From Clostridia bacterium (lineage in GTDB: Bacteria > Bacillota > Clostridia > Christensenellales > CAG-138), in the NCBI GenBank assembly GCA_017416425.1, contig JAFQCL010000008.1, forward strand, positions 1-51,246: a DNA stretch of 51,246 nucleotides. Direction: 5' to 3'. Both the position numbers and the translations under genes were made by a program. Shown here piece after piece: positions 26,255 through 34,466 of this stretch (positions are counted from its first letter, which is position 1; every line of letters starts with the position of its first letter). The notes beneath the pieces were generated by a model. The model did not search any database. It saw nothing but the letters and a program-made list of their open reading frames with translations, and had not been told where the DNA came from.

Positions 26255-28620
26255 AAATACCCGAAGTTATACCGGAAAAATATGTTGTTGGTACGGATAC
26301 TCCGCGTATGGATGGCTATGCTAAGGTAACCGGTAAACAGGAATACTCAAGCGATATCAGCTATCCTGATATGATGTGGGCAGTGGTAATAAGAAGCCCC
26401 TTCCCGCATGCTGAAATAGTAAGCATCGATACCTCCGAAGCGGAAGCTTTTGGCGCCGTTGTGCTTACCAGTAAGGATACTAATCCTTACTTATATAATG
26501 AAAGAAGCGTTTCGGTACCAAACGCTACCTTTAGGGACAGACGACTTCTTCCGACCGATAAAGTTCGTCATTATGGCGAACCTGTCATGGCTCTTGCTCA
26601 TGATACGGAGGCGCTTGCTCATAAAGCAGCAAGGCTTGTAAAGATAGTTTATAGGGAACTTCCATATGTGCTTGATGCAGAGGAAGCCATGAAGGACGGT
26701 GCGCCGCAGCTTTTTGACAAGATATACCTTGGTGATGAAGAAGTGCTAGTGCACAATAACAAGGGTGTTATAAGGAATATTGACGAAGGTAATGTAGATA
26801 AGGGATTTGCTGAAGCGGATCATATATATGAGGCGCATTATGTACTTGATAGGATATACCATAATCAGCTTGAGACAAAGAGCGCTGTATGTAAACCCGA
26901 GCCTGATGGCAGCATGACAGTTTGGTGTACCACGCAGAGCATACATGGTACAAGGTCTTTGATAGCAAAGCTTCTTGATTTACCTTTTTCAAAAGTAAAT
27001 ATTAAAAAAGTAACCCTGGGCGGCGGCTTTGGCTCATCTATTCAGATGAATACAGTGATACCGATCTGCGCCGCGCTTGCAAAGAAATCCGGAAGGCCTG
27101 TAAAGCTTTTATCATCAAGGGAAGAGGACTTTTACAGCCATCATAAATATCCCACGACATTCGATATTAAGCTCGGTGTTACCTCGGATATGATGATAAC
27201 TGCTGCTGAAGTGAAGGCTTTGGTAGATTTTGGTTCGCATCAGATACAGCCGCTTGCTTATATAGGCTGTACGGCCGGATGGTTTGCCTCGCTTTATAAG
27301 TATGGAAGCAACATAAGATTTAACGGTACTGCTGTGTATACTAACAAAGTACCTTGCTGCGCTATGCAGGGATATGGAAATCCGCAAATCAATTTTGCGA
27401 TCGAAAGCATGATAGATGACATATGTAATGAACACGGTTGGGATCCTATTGAATTTAGGCTTAAAAACTACCGTACCGTAGGTGATGAGTTCTGGGGGCA
27501 AGGACCTACCATTCGCTCTATAATTAAAACCAGCGGTGTAAAGGAATCGCTTATCGAGGGTGGAGAGCTGTTTAACTGGAAGGAGAGAAAGCCCCATACA
27601 GAAAAAACAGGAAGATACCGCAAGGGTATTGGTGTTGCGAGAGGCTTCCATACTTCGGGTACCGGTGGACCCAAAGAGGGAGAGGTCATCGATTATTCAT
27701 CCGCTTACATTAAGATAAATGAGGATGGTTCGGTCGATGTCGTATCGCCTGTTATGGATCACGGTGGTGGAACCTGGGATGCTTTAGCGAAGATATGCGC
27801 CGATGTTCTGCAGGTGCCGCTAAATAAGGTAGGCATGTCACCGACAGATACCAGAACAACAGGCTTTGACATATGCACGCACGCTACTCGTGGAGTATAT
27901 TGCGGAGGAGCGGCAGTAGAACATGTGGCGCTTAAAGTGCGTGAAAAGCTTCTTGAGGTTGCAGGTCGCATAATGAATGAGGATCCCAAGAGGCTTTCGA
28001 TCTACAGGGATGATGAGCTTGGTCAGGGTGTCGTATATTTGATAGGTTTCCCAGATAAGCGAATGACAATAGAGCAGATTGCGTTCCATGCTAAAAATTA
28101 TAGCTGGGGCACGATAGCCTATGCGGACAGCTATAGACAGAAGAATTGTCCGCCATGCTTTGTTACGCACTTTGTTGAGGTAGAGGTAGATACGCTTACG
28201 GGGGATATAAATATGACTAAGGCGCTTATGTATGGAGATTGCGGCACGGCCATCAACCCAAAATTGCTTGAAGGGCAGCTTATAGGTTCGTTTAACCGAG
28301 GTCTTGGCTATACGCTCTATGAGCACATCGACTACGACAATAAGACGGGTCAGCTTAAAAACCGCGCAATGATGGTCGATTACAAAACGCCTACTTTCTG
28401 TGAGATGCCATATGTTAAGGATTGTATGGTGCGTGTATGCGATGTATATGAGCCAACCGGTCCATTTGGTGCAAAGGGTATAGGTGAAGCGGCGCTTGCT
28501 TCCGTTGCGGCATCGATAGGAAATGCTATTTATAATGCGGTAGGAATTCGTTTCACAAGCATACCCATTACGCCTGAAAAGATGCTTAAGGCGCTAAAAG
28601 AAAAGGAGGAAAATGCATGA
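26251..28620 (+). CDS. Molybdenum hydroxylase, molybdopterin-binding large subunit (xanthine dehydrogenase family)
   Basis: A 789-aa protein with the aldehyde oxidase/xanthine dehydrogenase a/b hammerhead domain (about 18-130) and the Mo-binding domain. Motifs seen are GGGFGSS at 257-263 and GAKGIGE at 740-746, whose Glu746 is the expected catalytic base. The segment that reads FRGFG in xanthine oxidase is CAMQGYG here (Gln373), so the substrate need not be xanthine. It hydroxylates N-heterocycles or aldehydes using water and passes electrons to the 2Fe-2S and FAD subunits. It is translationally coupled to both neighbours. Confidence 0.93.
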   Translation: MKIPEVIPEKYVVGTDTPRMDGYAKVTGKQEYSSDISYPDMMWAVVIRSPFPHAEIVSIDTSEAEAFGAVVLTSKDTNPYLYNERSVSVPNATFRDRRLLPTDKVRHYGEPVMALAHDTEALAHKAARLVKIVYRELPYVLDAEEAMKDGAPQLFDKIYLGDEEVLVHNNKGVIRNIDEGNVDKGFAEADHIYEAHYVLDRIYHNQLETKSAVCKPEPDGSMTVWCTTQSIHGTRSLIAKLLDLPFSKVNIKKVTLGGGFGSSIQMNTVIPICAALAKKSGRPVKLLSSREEDFYSHHKYPTTFDIKLGVTSDMMITAAEVKALVDFGSHQIQPLAYIGCTAGWFASLYKYGSNIRFNGTAVYTNKVPCCAMQGYGNPQINFAIESMIDDICNEHGWDPIEFRLKNYRTVGDEFWGQGPTIRSIIKTSGVKESLIEGGELFNWKERKPHTEKTGRYRKGIGVARGFHTSGTGGPKEGEVIDYSSAYIKINEDGSVDVVSPVMDHGGGTWDALAKICADVLQVPLNKVGMSPTDTRTTGFDICTHATRGVYCGGAAVEHVALKVREKLLEVAGRIMNEDPKRLSIYRDDELGQGVVYLIGFPDKRMTIEQIAFHAKNYSWGTIAYADSYRQKNCPPCFVTHFVEVEVDTLTGDINMTKALMYGDCGTAINPKLLEGQLIGSFNRGLGYTLYEHIDYDNKTGQLKNRAMMVDYKTPTFCEMPYVKDCMVRVCDVYEPTGPFGAKGIGEAALASVAASIGNAIYNAVGIRFTSIPITPEKMLKALKEKEENA

Positions 28621-29501
28621 GTACTAGATTGCTTGATAGAGAATTTGAGTATGTAGCACCAAATAGCTTAGCGGACGCACTTGATCTGCTCTCTGCATAT
28701 GAAGGCGGCGTAAAGGTGATGGCAGGCGGAACAGACCTTTTGGTGAAGCTGAAGACGGGTGCTGATATCCCATTTTCCATATTGCTGGACACAAAAGATA
28801 TTACCGAGCTTTCGTTTATATCAAAATGCGAAGAAGGTATTGAAATAGGAGCGCTTACCAAGCTTTGCAATATAGATCGAAATACGATGCTTTCAGACTA
28901 TCATGCCCTTGTAGAGGCTATACCGCTTATGGCATCGCCGGCGGTTCGCAATATGGGCACTATCGGAGGCAACATAGTAAATGCTTCGCCTGCTGCAGAT
29001 ACTGCGTGTCCACTAATGGTTTATGATGCTGTTTTGAGGCTTTCAAGCGCCTCAGGGGATAGGGAAGTACCTATATCCAAATTTTTTACAGGCGTTTCAA
29101 AGACTGTGATAAAGGATGATGAGATGCTAGTATCCATCGTGTTACCAAGAGTAAAGCCGGATAGTGGCTCGTGCTTTATCAAAAAGACAAGAGTTAAACC
29201 TGATATATCCAAGATAAGCGTAACTGCTTATATTGAGCGAGATGGAAGTGCTGTAAAAGCATGCAGGATAGCAATGGGTGCTGTTGCTCCTACTCCTATC
29301 GAGCTTTTAGGCGTTGGTGATAAAGCCTTTGATAGGGTCGCGACAAAAGAGCTATTTTTAGAGTTGGCAGAGCTGGCTGCGAGCATTATAAAGCCGATCG
29401 ATGATATTAGATCTACTGCCGAATATAGGCGTGAGATATCAAAGGTATTGGTGGCGCAGGCGCTTGAAACCGCATGGCAAAGAGCAGGAGGTACGCTATG
29501 A
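28617..29501 (+). CDS. Molybdenum hydroxylase, FAD-binding middle subunit
   Basis: A 294-aa protein of the FAD_binding_5/CO_deh_flav_C type. FAD contacts are expected in VKVMAGGTDLLVKLK and in the MGTIGGNIVNASPAAD block (Ala/Gly/Asn/Ser typical for CoxM/XdhB). It takes electrons from the 2Fe-2S subunit and delivers them to NAD+, ferredoxin or another acceptor. It starts within the stop codon of the large subunit gene (ATGA overlap, AGGAGG RBS). Confidence 0.94.
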   Translation: MSTRLLDREFEYVAPNSLADALDLLSAYEGGVKVMAGGTDLLVKLKTGADIPFSILLDTKDITELSFISKCEEGIEIGALTKLCNIDRNTMLSDYHALVEAIPLMASPAVRNMGTIGGNIVNASPAADTACPLMVYDAVLRLSSASGDREVPISKFFTGVSKTVIKDDEMLVSIVLPRVKPDSGSCFIKKTRVKPDISKISVTAYIERDGSAVKACRIAMGAVAPTPIELLGVGDKAFDRVATKELFLELAELAASIIKPIDDIRSTAEYRREISKVLVAQALETAWQRAGGTL

Positions 29502-29980
29502 TGAAGCTTCACAACATAACGCTTACTGTAAATGGCAGAAGGTATGATCTTGCTGTAGAACCAAATGAGCTGCTGCTTAATGTGATTCGAGATCGTCTGC
29601 ATTTAACGGGCACTAAATATGGCTGTGGTATAGCCGAATGTGGGGCATGCAGCATAATTGCAAATGGTAAACTCATGCTTGCCTGCATGATACTTGCCGT
29701 TACCGCAAGCGGTTGGGACATAACAACTTCAGAAGGGCTTGCAAAGGATGGAAACCTCAATCCCGTTCAGCAGGCATTCATCGATAAAGGCGCTATACAA
29801 TGCGGATTCTGTACGCCCGGCATGGTAGTTGCGGGCACAACGCTGCTGATGGAGAACAATAGTCCTACCGAAGATGAGATACGAGAGTATATGCGTGGCA
29901 ATTATTGCAGGTGTACCGGATATACCTCGATAGTTGAGGCTATTGAAAGTGCGGCTATCCATATGAACGAAACTAAATAG
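29498..29980 (+). CDS. Molybdenum hydroxylase, 2Fe-2S small subunit
   Basis: A 160-aa protein. The plant-ferredoxin-like cluster ligands are Cys43, Cys48, Cys51 and Cys63 (GCGIAECGAC..C). The second, helical cluster domain has Cys102, Cys105 (CGFC), Cys137 and Cys139 (CRC). ATG 29498 is chosen because GGAGG lies at 29487-29491 and the codon overlaps the FAD gene stop (ATGA). The in-frame ATG at 29474 would include the RBS. ATG 29501 is an equally placed alternative. Confidence 0.95.
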   Translation: MMKLHNITLTVNGRRYDLAVEPNELLLNVIRDRLHLTGTKYGCGIAECGACSIIANGKLMLACMILAVTASGWDITTSEGLAKDGNLNPVQQAFIDKGAIQCGFCTPGMVVAGTTLLMENNSPTEDEIREYMRGNYCRCTGYTSIVEAIESAAIHMNETK

Positions 29981-29993
29981 TATAAACATAAAT

Positions 29994-30031
29994 AAAACAG
30001 GTCAAGAGGTATAAATATCCTGACCTGTTTT
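29994..30031. terminator. Bidirectional terminator
   Basis: An 11-bp perfect stem (29994-30004 with 30021-30031) has T-rich flanks on both sides. It ends the hydroxylase operon (+) and the convergent gene (-). Confidence 0.88.
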
Positions 30032-30041
30032 TATAGAAGTA

Positions 30042-31052
30042 TTATTTGGGGCAAGCCTCCTTCAGAATATCGGAAAGGTTTGTACTGAATGCATTAATAT
30101 TGCAAAGACTTCTGCTTGAGTTAAAAACATTTCCTTCTATATCTATGCTTAGAGCGCACGAGTCATCCGAGATTATGTGGTCGATTTGCTTTATACCACT
30201 TATCAGCTCTATTGGGAGCAAGGGATGGCTTGGATTTTCGCGCATTTTTATAGCGTATTCTGTTGCAGCTTCGCATGTATCCAAGGAGCACTTAGAATTT
30301 GGGATGAGCATTAATGTCATACATCCGGAAGGAAGAAGCGTCTTAAGCAATTTGCCAAATAATATGTTTGAAAGCATGCTTTTATCGTAGTACAGATGAG
30401 CGCTATAAAGTATGCGTTGCTTGTGCGCTCTATGTGCGGCTTCAAAATAAGATGGTGAAGCCGAGTTAAGTGATAGCAATATGTTTTTCAGCTTTCTGAT
30501 TTCTGTAAGTTCATGATCGCCTATAAATTCAGGTTCGGTTATGATTACAAATGCACAATCCGGATAGGAAGCAAAAACAGAAGTCAGTTTTTTTACAATA
30601 TTTATACTGCAAAACACAAAGTATGTAAAAATTCCGAAATTAATTCCTTGAGAAATTATAGTACGCAAGAGAATATCAATATTTTTCGAGAACCTTTCAA
30701 TATAAAATGATATGGCCCAAGGGATATTAAAGCGCTTTTCAGCTTCATATTTGCGTATTAATTTTGCGCCAGAGGTAAAGCTGTTATAGCCCACATTAAA
30801 TGCGAAGGTATTAAGTATCTCCGGGTCAACATCGGATACAATCCTATGTATATAAGGATAGTAGTTGCTATCATTATTTTGTAATATGTTATAGGTAGCG
30901 TTAAACAAGGCGCTTTGAAAGCGACCTTTGGCATGATAACAGCCATGCTCAACACAACGGCGTATAGTGCGCTGCGGATCTTTATAGATGCCATTTATAG
31001 TCTGTTTGATTATGGTTTTTACTATTACTTTGTTGAGATCTATATTTGGCAT
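30042..31052 (-). CDS. Radical-SAM-like protein lacking the cluster motif
   Basis: 336 aa from ATG 31052, which follows GGAG by nine bases; the longer ORF from 31100 has none. The layout follows a clostridial radical SAM family I recognise from memory: an N-terminal helical part with DPQRTI and a diD-like VDPEIL, then NIPWAI (109-114). In true members this is followed at once by DPTsaCNlhCtGCW. Here the CxxxCxxC segment is gone and the chain continues through YIERFSKNIDILLRTIISQGINFGIF, PDCAFVIITEPEF (the GGEP/TNGT region) and a C-terminal LSIDIEGNVF that matches lhInaaGdveP. It is probably a non-catalytic homologue. A sequence search is needed to confirm this. Confidence 0.6.
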   Translation of the reverse strand: MPNIDLNKVIVKTIIKQTINGIYKDPQRTIRRCVEHGCYHAKGRFQSALFNATYNILQNNDSNYYPYIHRIVSDVDPEILNTFAFNVGYNSFTSGAKLIRKYEAEKRFNIPWAISFYIERFSKNIDILLRTIISQGINFGIFTYFVFCSINIVKKLTSVFASYPDCAFVIITEPEFIGDHELTEIRKLKNILLSLNSASPSYFEAAHRAHKQRILYSAHLYYDKSMLSNILFGKLLKTLLPSGCMTLMLIPNSKCSLDTCEAATEYAIKMRENPSHPLLPIELISGIKQIDHIISDDSCALSIDIEGNVFNSSRSLCNINAFSTNLSDILKEACPK

Positions 31053-31248
31053 AGAGCTTTCTCCTTGACATATAAGTATACATATTAACATAATAACCAT
31101 ACTTTAGCTATGTAAAAACGGACAAAATCAGTCGTTTGTCCTAATTTTGATTTCATACAAGTCTATATATTTATGTATTGACGATAAAACAGGAAGGTTG
31201 TATTATTAATTATTATAGGTGGAATAGCAAAGATGAGGGGGAGATGAT

Positions 31249-31977
31249 ATGGAGAATAGATTGATGGATTTAATTAAAAATTCAAATCGAATAGTATTTT
31301 TTGGAGGTGCAGGAGTGTCAACTGCTAGCGGAATACCTGATTTCCGTAGCGAAAATGGCGCCTTTGAAGCTATTAAAAAGTATGGATTTGATCCTGAAAC
31401 TCTGCTTTCGCATAGCTTTTTCATGCGATATCCCGATCTGTTTTATGATTACTATAGAAATTCTCTTGCTAAAACAGGCTTTTTACCCAATTACGCTCAT
31501 TATGCGATTGCCGAGCTTGAAAAAATGGGAAAACTTTCTGCTGTGATAACGCAAAATATTGATGCACTTCATCAAATGGCCGGCAGCACAAAGGTATATG
31601 AGCTGCATGGCTCAATATATAGAAATTATTGTTTAAGATGCGGCAAATCATATGGTATTGATAAAATACACGCTGCACAACCTATTCCAACGTGTACCTG
31701 CGGAGGAGTAATCAGGCCTGATGTAGTGTTATATGAAGAGCTTTTGGATAATAGTGTAGTAGAGGGCGCTATATACGAGATAATGAACGCTGATATGTTG
31801 ATAATAGGCGGTACGTCCCTGGTAGTTTATCCTGCGGCATCTTTAATCGAGTATTATAGAGGAAGTAAGCTGGTACTCATAAATAAAAGCACAACGCCAT
31901 ATGACCAAAGAGCAGATATAGTTATAAACGATGCGATAGAAGATGTATTTAAAAGGGTAATGCAGAAGATTATATAA
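31249..31977 (+). CDS. Sir2-family NAD-dependent protein deacylase
   Basis: A 242-aa sirtuin. The NAD-binding motif GAGVSTASGIPDFRS is present, with TQNIDALH, the catalytic His in YELHGS, a zinc-binding set (CLRCGK and CTCGG) and GTSLVVYPA. It removes acyl groups from lysines and forms O-acyl-ADP-ribose. The canonical small bacterial length and intact motifs suggest activity. It has a GGGGGAG RBS and is not obviously in an operon; a terminator shared with the convergent cyclophilin gene follows. Confidence 0.96.
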   Translation: MENRLMDLIKNSNRIVFFGGAGVSTASGIPDFRSENGAFEAIKKYGFDPETLLSHSFFMRYPDLFYDYYRNSLAKTGFLPNYAHYAIAELEKMGKLSAVITQNIDALHQMAGSTKVYELHGSIYRNYCLRCGKSYGIDKIHAAQPIPTCTCGGVIRPDVVLYEELLDNSVVEGAIYEIMNADMLIIGGTSLVVYPAASLIEYYRGSKLVLINKSTTPYDQRADIVINDAIEDVFKRVMQKII

Positions 31978-31981
31978 AATA

Positions 31982-32022
31982 AAAGCCCACTCTATTTTAT
32001 GTAAAAAAGTGGAGCGGGCTTT
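31982..32022. terminator. Bidirectional terminator
   Basis: AAAGCCC (31982-31988) pairs with GGGCTTT (32016-32022), continuing inward with CTC/GAG after one mismatch. It lies between the convergent sirtuin and cyclophilin genes. Confidence 0.7.
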
Positions 32023-32028
32023 GCTTAT

Positions 32029-32529
32029 CTATGCTTTCACCGGGGAATCGAAATCCGGTTCATTCTCGAGATATACGCGATGTATACGCATATCAACAAG
32101 GGGTTTATCATAAAAAGTGGGAACGGATGCTATTTCATCTACAACCTCCATACCGGATACGACCTTTCCAAATGCGGCATATTGGCCATCGAGGTGCGGG
32201 GCATCTTCGTGCATGATGAAGAATTGCGATCCTGCGGAGTCGGGATCTTGCGCTCTCGCCATAGATATAACGCCTCTTTCGTGCTTTAAGGTATTATTTA
32301 CGCCGTTTGCTGTAAATTCACCCTTTATGCTATATCCGGGACCGCCCATTCCTGTTCCATTAGGACAGCCGCCCTGTATCATAAAGCCTTTTATTACACG
32401 GTGAAAGATCAGTCCATCGTAAAAGCCCTTTGATGCAAGGTGAAGAAAATTTGATACGGTGTTTGGGGCAACATTTCTGTTAAGTTCGACTTTAATCAGC
32501 CCACCATTTTCCATTTCAATGATTATCAT
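32029..32529 (-). CDS. Cyclophilin-type peptidyl-prolyl cis-trans isomerase
   Basis: A 166-aa cytoplasmic cyclophilin. Catalytic and binding residues are visible in FHRVIKGFMIQGG (the active-site Arg), GSQFFIM and the LDGQYAAFGKV block. ATG 32529 has GGAG seven bases upstream; the longer reading from 32562 would place that RBS in the coding region. It follows the RF-repeat protein gene by 38 bases on the same strand and may be in its operon. Confidence 0.95.
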   Translation of the reverse strand: MIIIEMENGGLIKVELNRNVAPNTVSNFLHLASKGFYDGLIFHRVIKGFMIQGGCPNGTGMGGPGYSIKGEFTANGVNNTLKHERGVISMARAQDPDSAGSQFFIMHEDAPHLDGQYAAFGKVVSGMEVVDEIASVPTFYDKPLVDMRIHRVYLENEPDFDSPVKA

Positions 32530-32567
32530 GTCATACTCCTTTGTTTTTGGTTTAAGACGCACATGGT

Positions 32568-33407
32568 TTATCTTAAAAAGCCAAGCGTGCTGTCGTTATT
32601 AATTAGTATATATGCAATATAGCCAATACCTGCAAGCAAAAGCAGAATTACGAATACTAAAAGTATCTTTACATACGGTATTTTAAGCTTGCGTTTGGGC
32701 GCATAGGCATGCCTGATTCCGGGACGTACTGCATTCTCAGTATATCGTGCTGGTTTGTTACTTTTTGCGCTTATCTTAGGAGCAATCTTTAACCCCTGGA
32801 ACGAAAAGCGTGACGGTCTTGTAATAGAAGGCATTCTGCGTGAGCTCTCTGAACCCATCCCTTCAAAGTTAAAACGTTTTATATTAGCTGCTTTGGTAGT
32901 ACGCTTTAATGGAGCTATTTTATCAATGGTAGGGAAGCGCTCCATGCGAAGCTGAAATGGATGATAGGAGGCTCGATTTTCTCCTTTGGAAAAGCGGGAA
33001 GCCTCAAAACGTTCATTATTGATAGTTGGCTGCTTACCTTCGGGCTTAAAGCGAGTAATCGTCGGACGCTTTGCACGATAATTGTTATTTTTGCCTTCGG
33101 CATCAAAGCGACGAAGATTCATGCTCTTCCCCAGCCTTGACGTTTGGCGCAAAGATGTCTTACTGAATCTTCCTACATCAAGCCTTGTTGTAAACACTTT
33201 AGCTTTTTTCGCTTGAAAGTTTGAAAAACGACCAAGTCTAGGGCTTGACCGAACCCTTCTAATGGCGCGAGCATTGATCTTATAAAATTTATGTAGATTG
33301 GCTCCGCGGCTTTTTAAAAATACACCTGTTGCCGATTTGGGGGCACGATGTGATTTTGCGTTTATTAATCTAAAGAGTTTGAACTCCCTGAAAAACCTTG
33401 GCTTCAT
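32568..33407 (-). CDS. Basic RF-repeat protein with C-terminal membrane anchor
   Basis: 279 aa, family not recognised. Most of the chain is strongly basic and low in structure, with ten Arg-Phe pairs at irregular spacing. Several fit xRFxx[EQ]G (RRFDAEG, TRFKPEG, KRFNFEG, SRFSFQG); others read GRFS/SRFS. A single hydrophobic segment near the C-terminus (about 250-272, VKILLVFVILLLLAGIGYIAYIL) would anchor it with the basic region in the cytoplasm, where it could touch nucleic acid, ribosomes or anionic lipid. The start is six bases after the beta-helix gene stop without a clear RBS, so translation may be coupled. Function unknown. Confidence 0.7.
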   Translation of the reverse strand: MKPRFFREFKLFRLINAKSHRAPKSATGVFLKSRGANLHKFYKINARAIRRVRSSPRLGRFSNFQAKKAKVFTTRLDVGRFSKTSLRQTSRLGKSMNLRRFDAEGKNNNYRAKRPTITRFKPEGKQPTINNERFEASRFSKGENRASYHPFQLRMERFPTIDKIAPLKRTTKAANIKRFNFEGMGSESSRRMPSITRPSRFSFQGLKIAPKISAKSNKPARYTENAVRPGIRHAYAPKRKLKIPYVKILLVFVILLLLAGIGYIAYILINNDSTLGFLR

Positions 33408-33413
33408 AGTTTT

Positions 33414-34388
33414 TTATTGTGGTGTAGATGAAAGAGGCTCAGGAGAAGGTAAAAGATCTGCACTTTCATAAAAGTGGATGCTCCCAAGGCCTTTTTCCTT
33501 GCGTAGATCAGGAGTGCACTCTCCTATAACATGGTAATTTTCTGTAAGCATCGCAATAAATATACCAACACCGTTTTCACCGCCAATTGCATTTATTTCC
33601 ACAGTTCCCTCGATATAAATGGAATATATTTCGCACGCGTGATAGGTGCCTATATTTTTAACATCAAGCTTTGAATCATCAAGCAAAGTTACGGTGCTAT
33701 CACATGAGAGTACATTATATCCATAGCCCGAAGCAGTCAAAGAGCTTCCTTCGGTTAAAAGTAATCCATCATGCGAAACACTAACCGTACTTGCTGAGCT
33801 AAGTGAATGTATTACGGCATCTACGCCATTTTCAAGAATAAAGCCGGCAGCTGCTACTCCATAACCCGAGGTACTGGTAGCAAGTAAGTCTGAATTTTTT
33901 TTAAGTGTCAATGTTTGAAACACATCAAAGCAATTAAACTCCGATTCAATGGATAAGTCTGTTGCGGCTATGCTTCCGCTACCCTGAATAGCTATGCATA
34001 TAGCACTGCTTGATAAATGTATATCGTTTAAGGCAAGGGAGGTATCATCATCCATACGAATGAGACATTCCGCACTTCCGCTTATTGTATATCCGCCGCC
34101 GTTAATGGTTATATGGCCGCGATCTTTTGTTAGCTTAAGCATGTTAAACTTTACGTCAATATCGCAGCTAAGCGTGCATTCCGGCTCCGTCCCATATAAA
34201 AAGAAATCGATAAGTTCGGCTTCTGTAGAGATAAGTTCATCATGCACATTATCAAGTATAATATCGGGTGTGGAGGCCACTCCTAATGAATCCGTGGTAA
34301 TGGGTGCATTAGCAGGCGATAACTGACTGCATGTCCATGCGTGTGAAAACATGGACAGCACTATAAACATTGCTATTAACTGTTTCAA
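33414..34388 (-). CDS. Secreted beta-helix-like protein
   Basis: About 324 aa. It has a signal peptide (MKQLIAMFIVLSMFSHA) followed by repeated short strands typical of a right-handed beta-helix (ITINGGGYTISG, LALNDIHLSSSAICIAIQG, SVSHDGLLLTEGSSLTASGYG). Such carbohydrate/pectate-lyase-like folds occur in surface proteins; no catalytic residues are evident. I place the start at TTG 34388 because GGAGG is five bases upstream and the promoter -10 box at 34417-34422 would put the transcript start at the ATG of the longer reading (34409). It heads a likely operon with the RF-repeat and cyclophilin genes. Confidence 0.7.
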   Translation of the reverse strand: MKQLIAMFIVLSMFSHAWTCSQLSPANAPITTDSLGVASTPDIILDNVHDELISTEAELIDFFLYGTEPECTLSCDIDVKFNMLKLTKDRGHITINGGGYTISGSAECLIRMDDDTSLALNDIHLSSSAICIAIQGSGSIAATDLSIESEFNCFDVFQTLTLKKNSDLLATSTSGYGVAAAGFILENGVDAVIHSLSSASTVSVSHDGLLLTEGSSLTASGYGYNVLSCDSTVTLLDDSKLDVKNIGTYHACEIYSIYIEGTVEINAIGGENGVGIFIAMLTENYHVIGECTPDLRKEKGLGSIHFYESADLLPSPEPLSSTPQ

Positions 34389-34416
34389 AATACCCTCCAT
34401 ATTTGTCATTTTTTAC

Positions 34417-34445
34417 ATTATAGCATAGAACTAACGATTTAACAA
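34417..34445 (-). promoter_or_regulatory. Promoter of the beta-helix/RF-repeat/cyclophilin group
   Basis: On the minus strand TTGTTA (34440-34445) and a perfect TATAAT (34417-34422) are separated by 17 bp. Confidence 0.7.
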
Positions 34446-34466
34446 ACCTAAGTGTATATCGCTTTA

